From: Acidobacteriaceae bacterium
GTDB taxonomy: Bacteria; Acidobacteriota; Terriglobia; Terriglobales; Acidobacteriaceae
Direction: 5' to 3'
NCBI GenBank assembly: GCA_003168235.1
Contig: PMSZ01000534.1
Coordinates: 224 to 7,261, forward strand
DNA length: 7,038 nucleotides
Position numbers and translations under genes: made by a program. Numbering within the stretch: position 1 is the first letter of the stretch; each line of letters begins with the position of its first letter. This document shows, one piece after another, positions 6,265-7,038 of the stretch. Under the pieces are notes generated by a model, which saw nothing but the letters and a program-made list of their open reading frames with translations, made no database searches and was not told where the DNA came from.

Positions 6265-6965
6265 TCGTGTTCCGTACTTCCGAGCGTCGAAGCCGTGGCG
6301 AACGCCGACGACTCATGCAAGCGGATGGAAAACACTTTCTGCTGTCCCTGTTCGCCATCCACCGAAAACACGAGGCGGAAATCCGGATCGGCATTCGCGA
6401 TGTGGATGCTGTGCATCGTCAGCTGTTCGGAGTCGAGAATGCGGTTCACTTCGCGCAACATTCCGTCCACATTGCGGCCGGTGACTTCGTAACTCGTAGC
6501 AACTGTCTTCAGCGAGAACGCGGCTTCCATTCGTCCGAGCACCACCAGCGCCAGCAGAATGATGACTGTGGCAAAGCACGCCGTCAGATACAGACCGCCG
6601 CCGGCGGCCATGCCTATTCCCGCGACCACAAAAAGCGTTGCCGCCGTCGTCAGTCCCATCACCGACGTCTTGGCGTGCAGAATCGAGCCTGCGCCAATGA
6701 AACCGATGCCCGGTATGATCTGGGCCGCGATCCGCGCGCTGTCTGACTCCACGCCTGCCAGTTGCCGCGACAATACAGTAAACATTGCCGCGCCGAAACA
6801 GATGAACATATTGGTGCGGAGTCCGGCCGGCCGGTGCCGCAGTTGCCGCTCCAGGCCGATAGCGCCGCCGAGCACAGCCGCGAGCAATAACCGCGCCAGA
6901 GTCGAACTCAGCACCACTCCCAACTCATTCCGCAGCAGTGCGATGGTTTGGTGGATTGGATTCAT
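6261..6965 (-). CDS. MgtC/SapB-family inner-membrane protein
   Basis: This 234-residue protein matches the MgtC/SapB family: GGAIGLERQLRHRPAGLRTN (33-52), then AAQIIPGIGFIGAGSIL (80-96) and GLTTAATLF (104-112), the family's most conserved blocks. About five hydrophobic segments are visible (roughly 19-37, 50-68, 80-97, 104-122 and 124-144). A soluble C-terminal domain follows (about 146-234), as in MgtC members with an ACT-like tail. MgtC proteins help bacteria cope with low magnesium, acid or intracellular stress, and Salmonella MgtC modulates the F1Fo ATP synthase; which role applies here is unknown. The ATG at 6965 is supported by GGGGAG five bases upstream. It is the first gene of the cluster and its stop overlaps the dapF start by 4 nt. 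No metal-binding residues can be assigned from sequence. Confidence 0.93.
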   Translation of the reverse strand: MNPIHQTIALLRNELGVVLSSTLARLLLAAVLGGAIGLERQLRHRPAGLRTNMFICFGAAMFTVLSRQLAGVESDSARIAAQIIPGIGFIGAGSILHAKTSVMGLTTAATLFVVAGIGMAAGGGLYLTACFATVIILLALVVLGRMEAAFSLKTVATSYEVTGRNVDGMLREVNRILDSEQLTMHSIHIANADPDFRLVFSVDGEQGQQKVFSIRLHESSAFATASTLGSTEHE

Positions 6966-6970
6966 GGCAA

Positions 6971-6976
6971 CTCCCC
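6971..6976 (-). promoter_or_regulatory. Shine-Dalgarno for the MgtC-family gene
   Basis: The minus strand reads GGGGAG, then TTGCC, then ATG. This purine-rich box with 5-nt spacing supports the start at 6965. A short inverted repeat, CGCT-TCG-AGCG (6978-6988), lies just upstream of it. Confidence 0.6.
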
Positions 6977-6989
6977 ACGCTTCGAGCGG

Positions 6990-6998
6990 ATTCTATCA
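6990..6998 (-). promoter_or_regulatory. Candidate extended -10 promoter element of the operon
   Basis: The minus strand reads TGATAGAAT, fitting the extended -10 pattern TGnTATAAT with one mismatch. It lies 25 nt upstream of the first ATG, which would give a short leader containing the Shine-Dalgarno. No convincing -35 box sits at the usual spacing, and the window ends 40 bases further upstream, so this is tentative. Confidence 0.3.
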
Positions 6999-7038
6999 CT
7001 GCCATCCCGCGCGTTCTGTGCCGCGTAGTCGAAGGGGT

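Noticed and set aside
5609..6484. 291-codon open frame on the plus strand
   Set aside because: It lies antisense to dapF and the end of the MgtC-family gene. Its translation is rich in Ser, Arg and Pro with no recognisable motif, as expected of a shadow frame in GC-rich DNA.
1..7038. CRISPR array, tRNA, rRNA, insertion sequence or phage genes
   Set aside because: No spaced direct repeats, cloverleaf-like segment, transposase motif or terminal inverted repeats were seen, and coding genes fill nearly all the window.

Overview
The window looks like chromosomal DNA from a GC-rich Gram-negative soil bacterium, most likely an acidobacterium (Terriglobia-like). The pointer is the first gene: a Ser/Thr protein kinase fused through one membrane segment to a TolB/PD40-type beta-propeller, an architecture greatly expanded in Acidobacteria. 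The meso-diaminopimelate recycling genes imply DAP-type murein. The taxonomic call is inference; no marker gene is present.

Layout. Bases 3-2123 (+) hold the 3' part of the kinase gene, whose start and N-lobe lie outside the window. It converges on a five-gene minus-strand cluster at 2198-6965. In transcription order this is an MgtC/SapB-family membrane protein, a DapF-like diaminopimelate epimerase, an L,D-carboxypeptidase (LdcA, peptidase family S66), Mpl (murein peptide ligase) and a PlsC-type acyltransferase. Junctions are a 4-nt overlap, then 16, 25 and 48 nt, so it reads as one operon. A candidate extended -10 box and a good Shine-Dalgarno precede the MgtC gene. The 74-bp convergent gap (2124-2197) holds inverted repeats but no clear terminator.

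Function. LdcA trims the terminal D-Ala from murein tetrapeptides, and Mpl ligates the resulting tripeptide L-Ala-gamma-D-Glu-meso-DAP onto UDP-MurNAc, so these are consecutive steps of peptidoglycan recycling. A DapF would supply or adjust DAP stereochemistry, PlsC makes phosphatidic acid for membranes, and the MgtC-family protein is an envelope-stress-type membrane protein.

Two things stand out. First, both catalytic cysteines of the DapF homologue are serine (Ser84 and Ser217) in otherwise well-conserved motifs. Second, the operon carries several short tandem duplications. These include a three-unit 15-bp repeat that adds ten residues to LdcA just before its catalytic serine, a four-unit degenerate 15-bp repeat running from the mpl stop to the plsC start, and a perfect 13-bp duplication containing the plsC stop.
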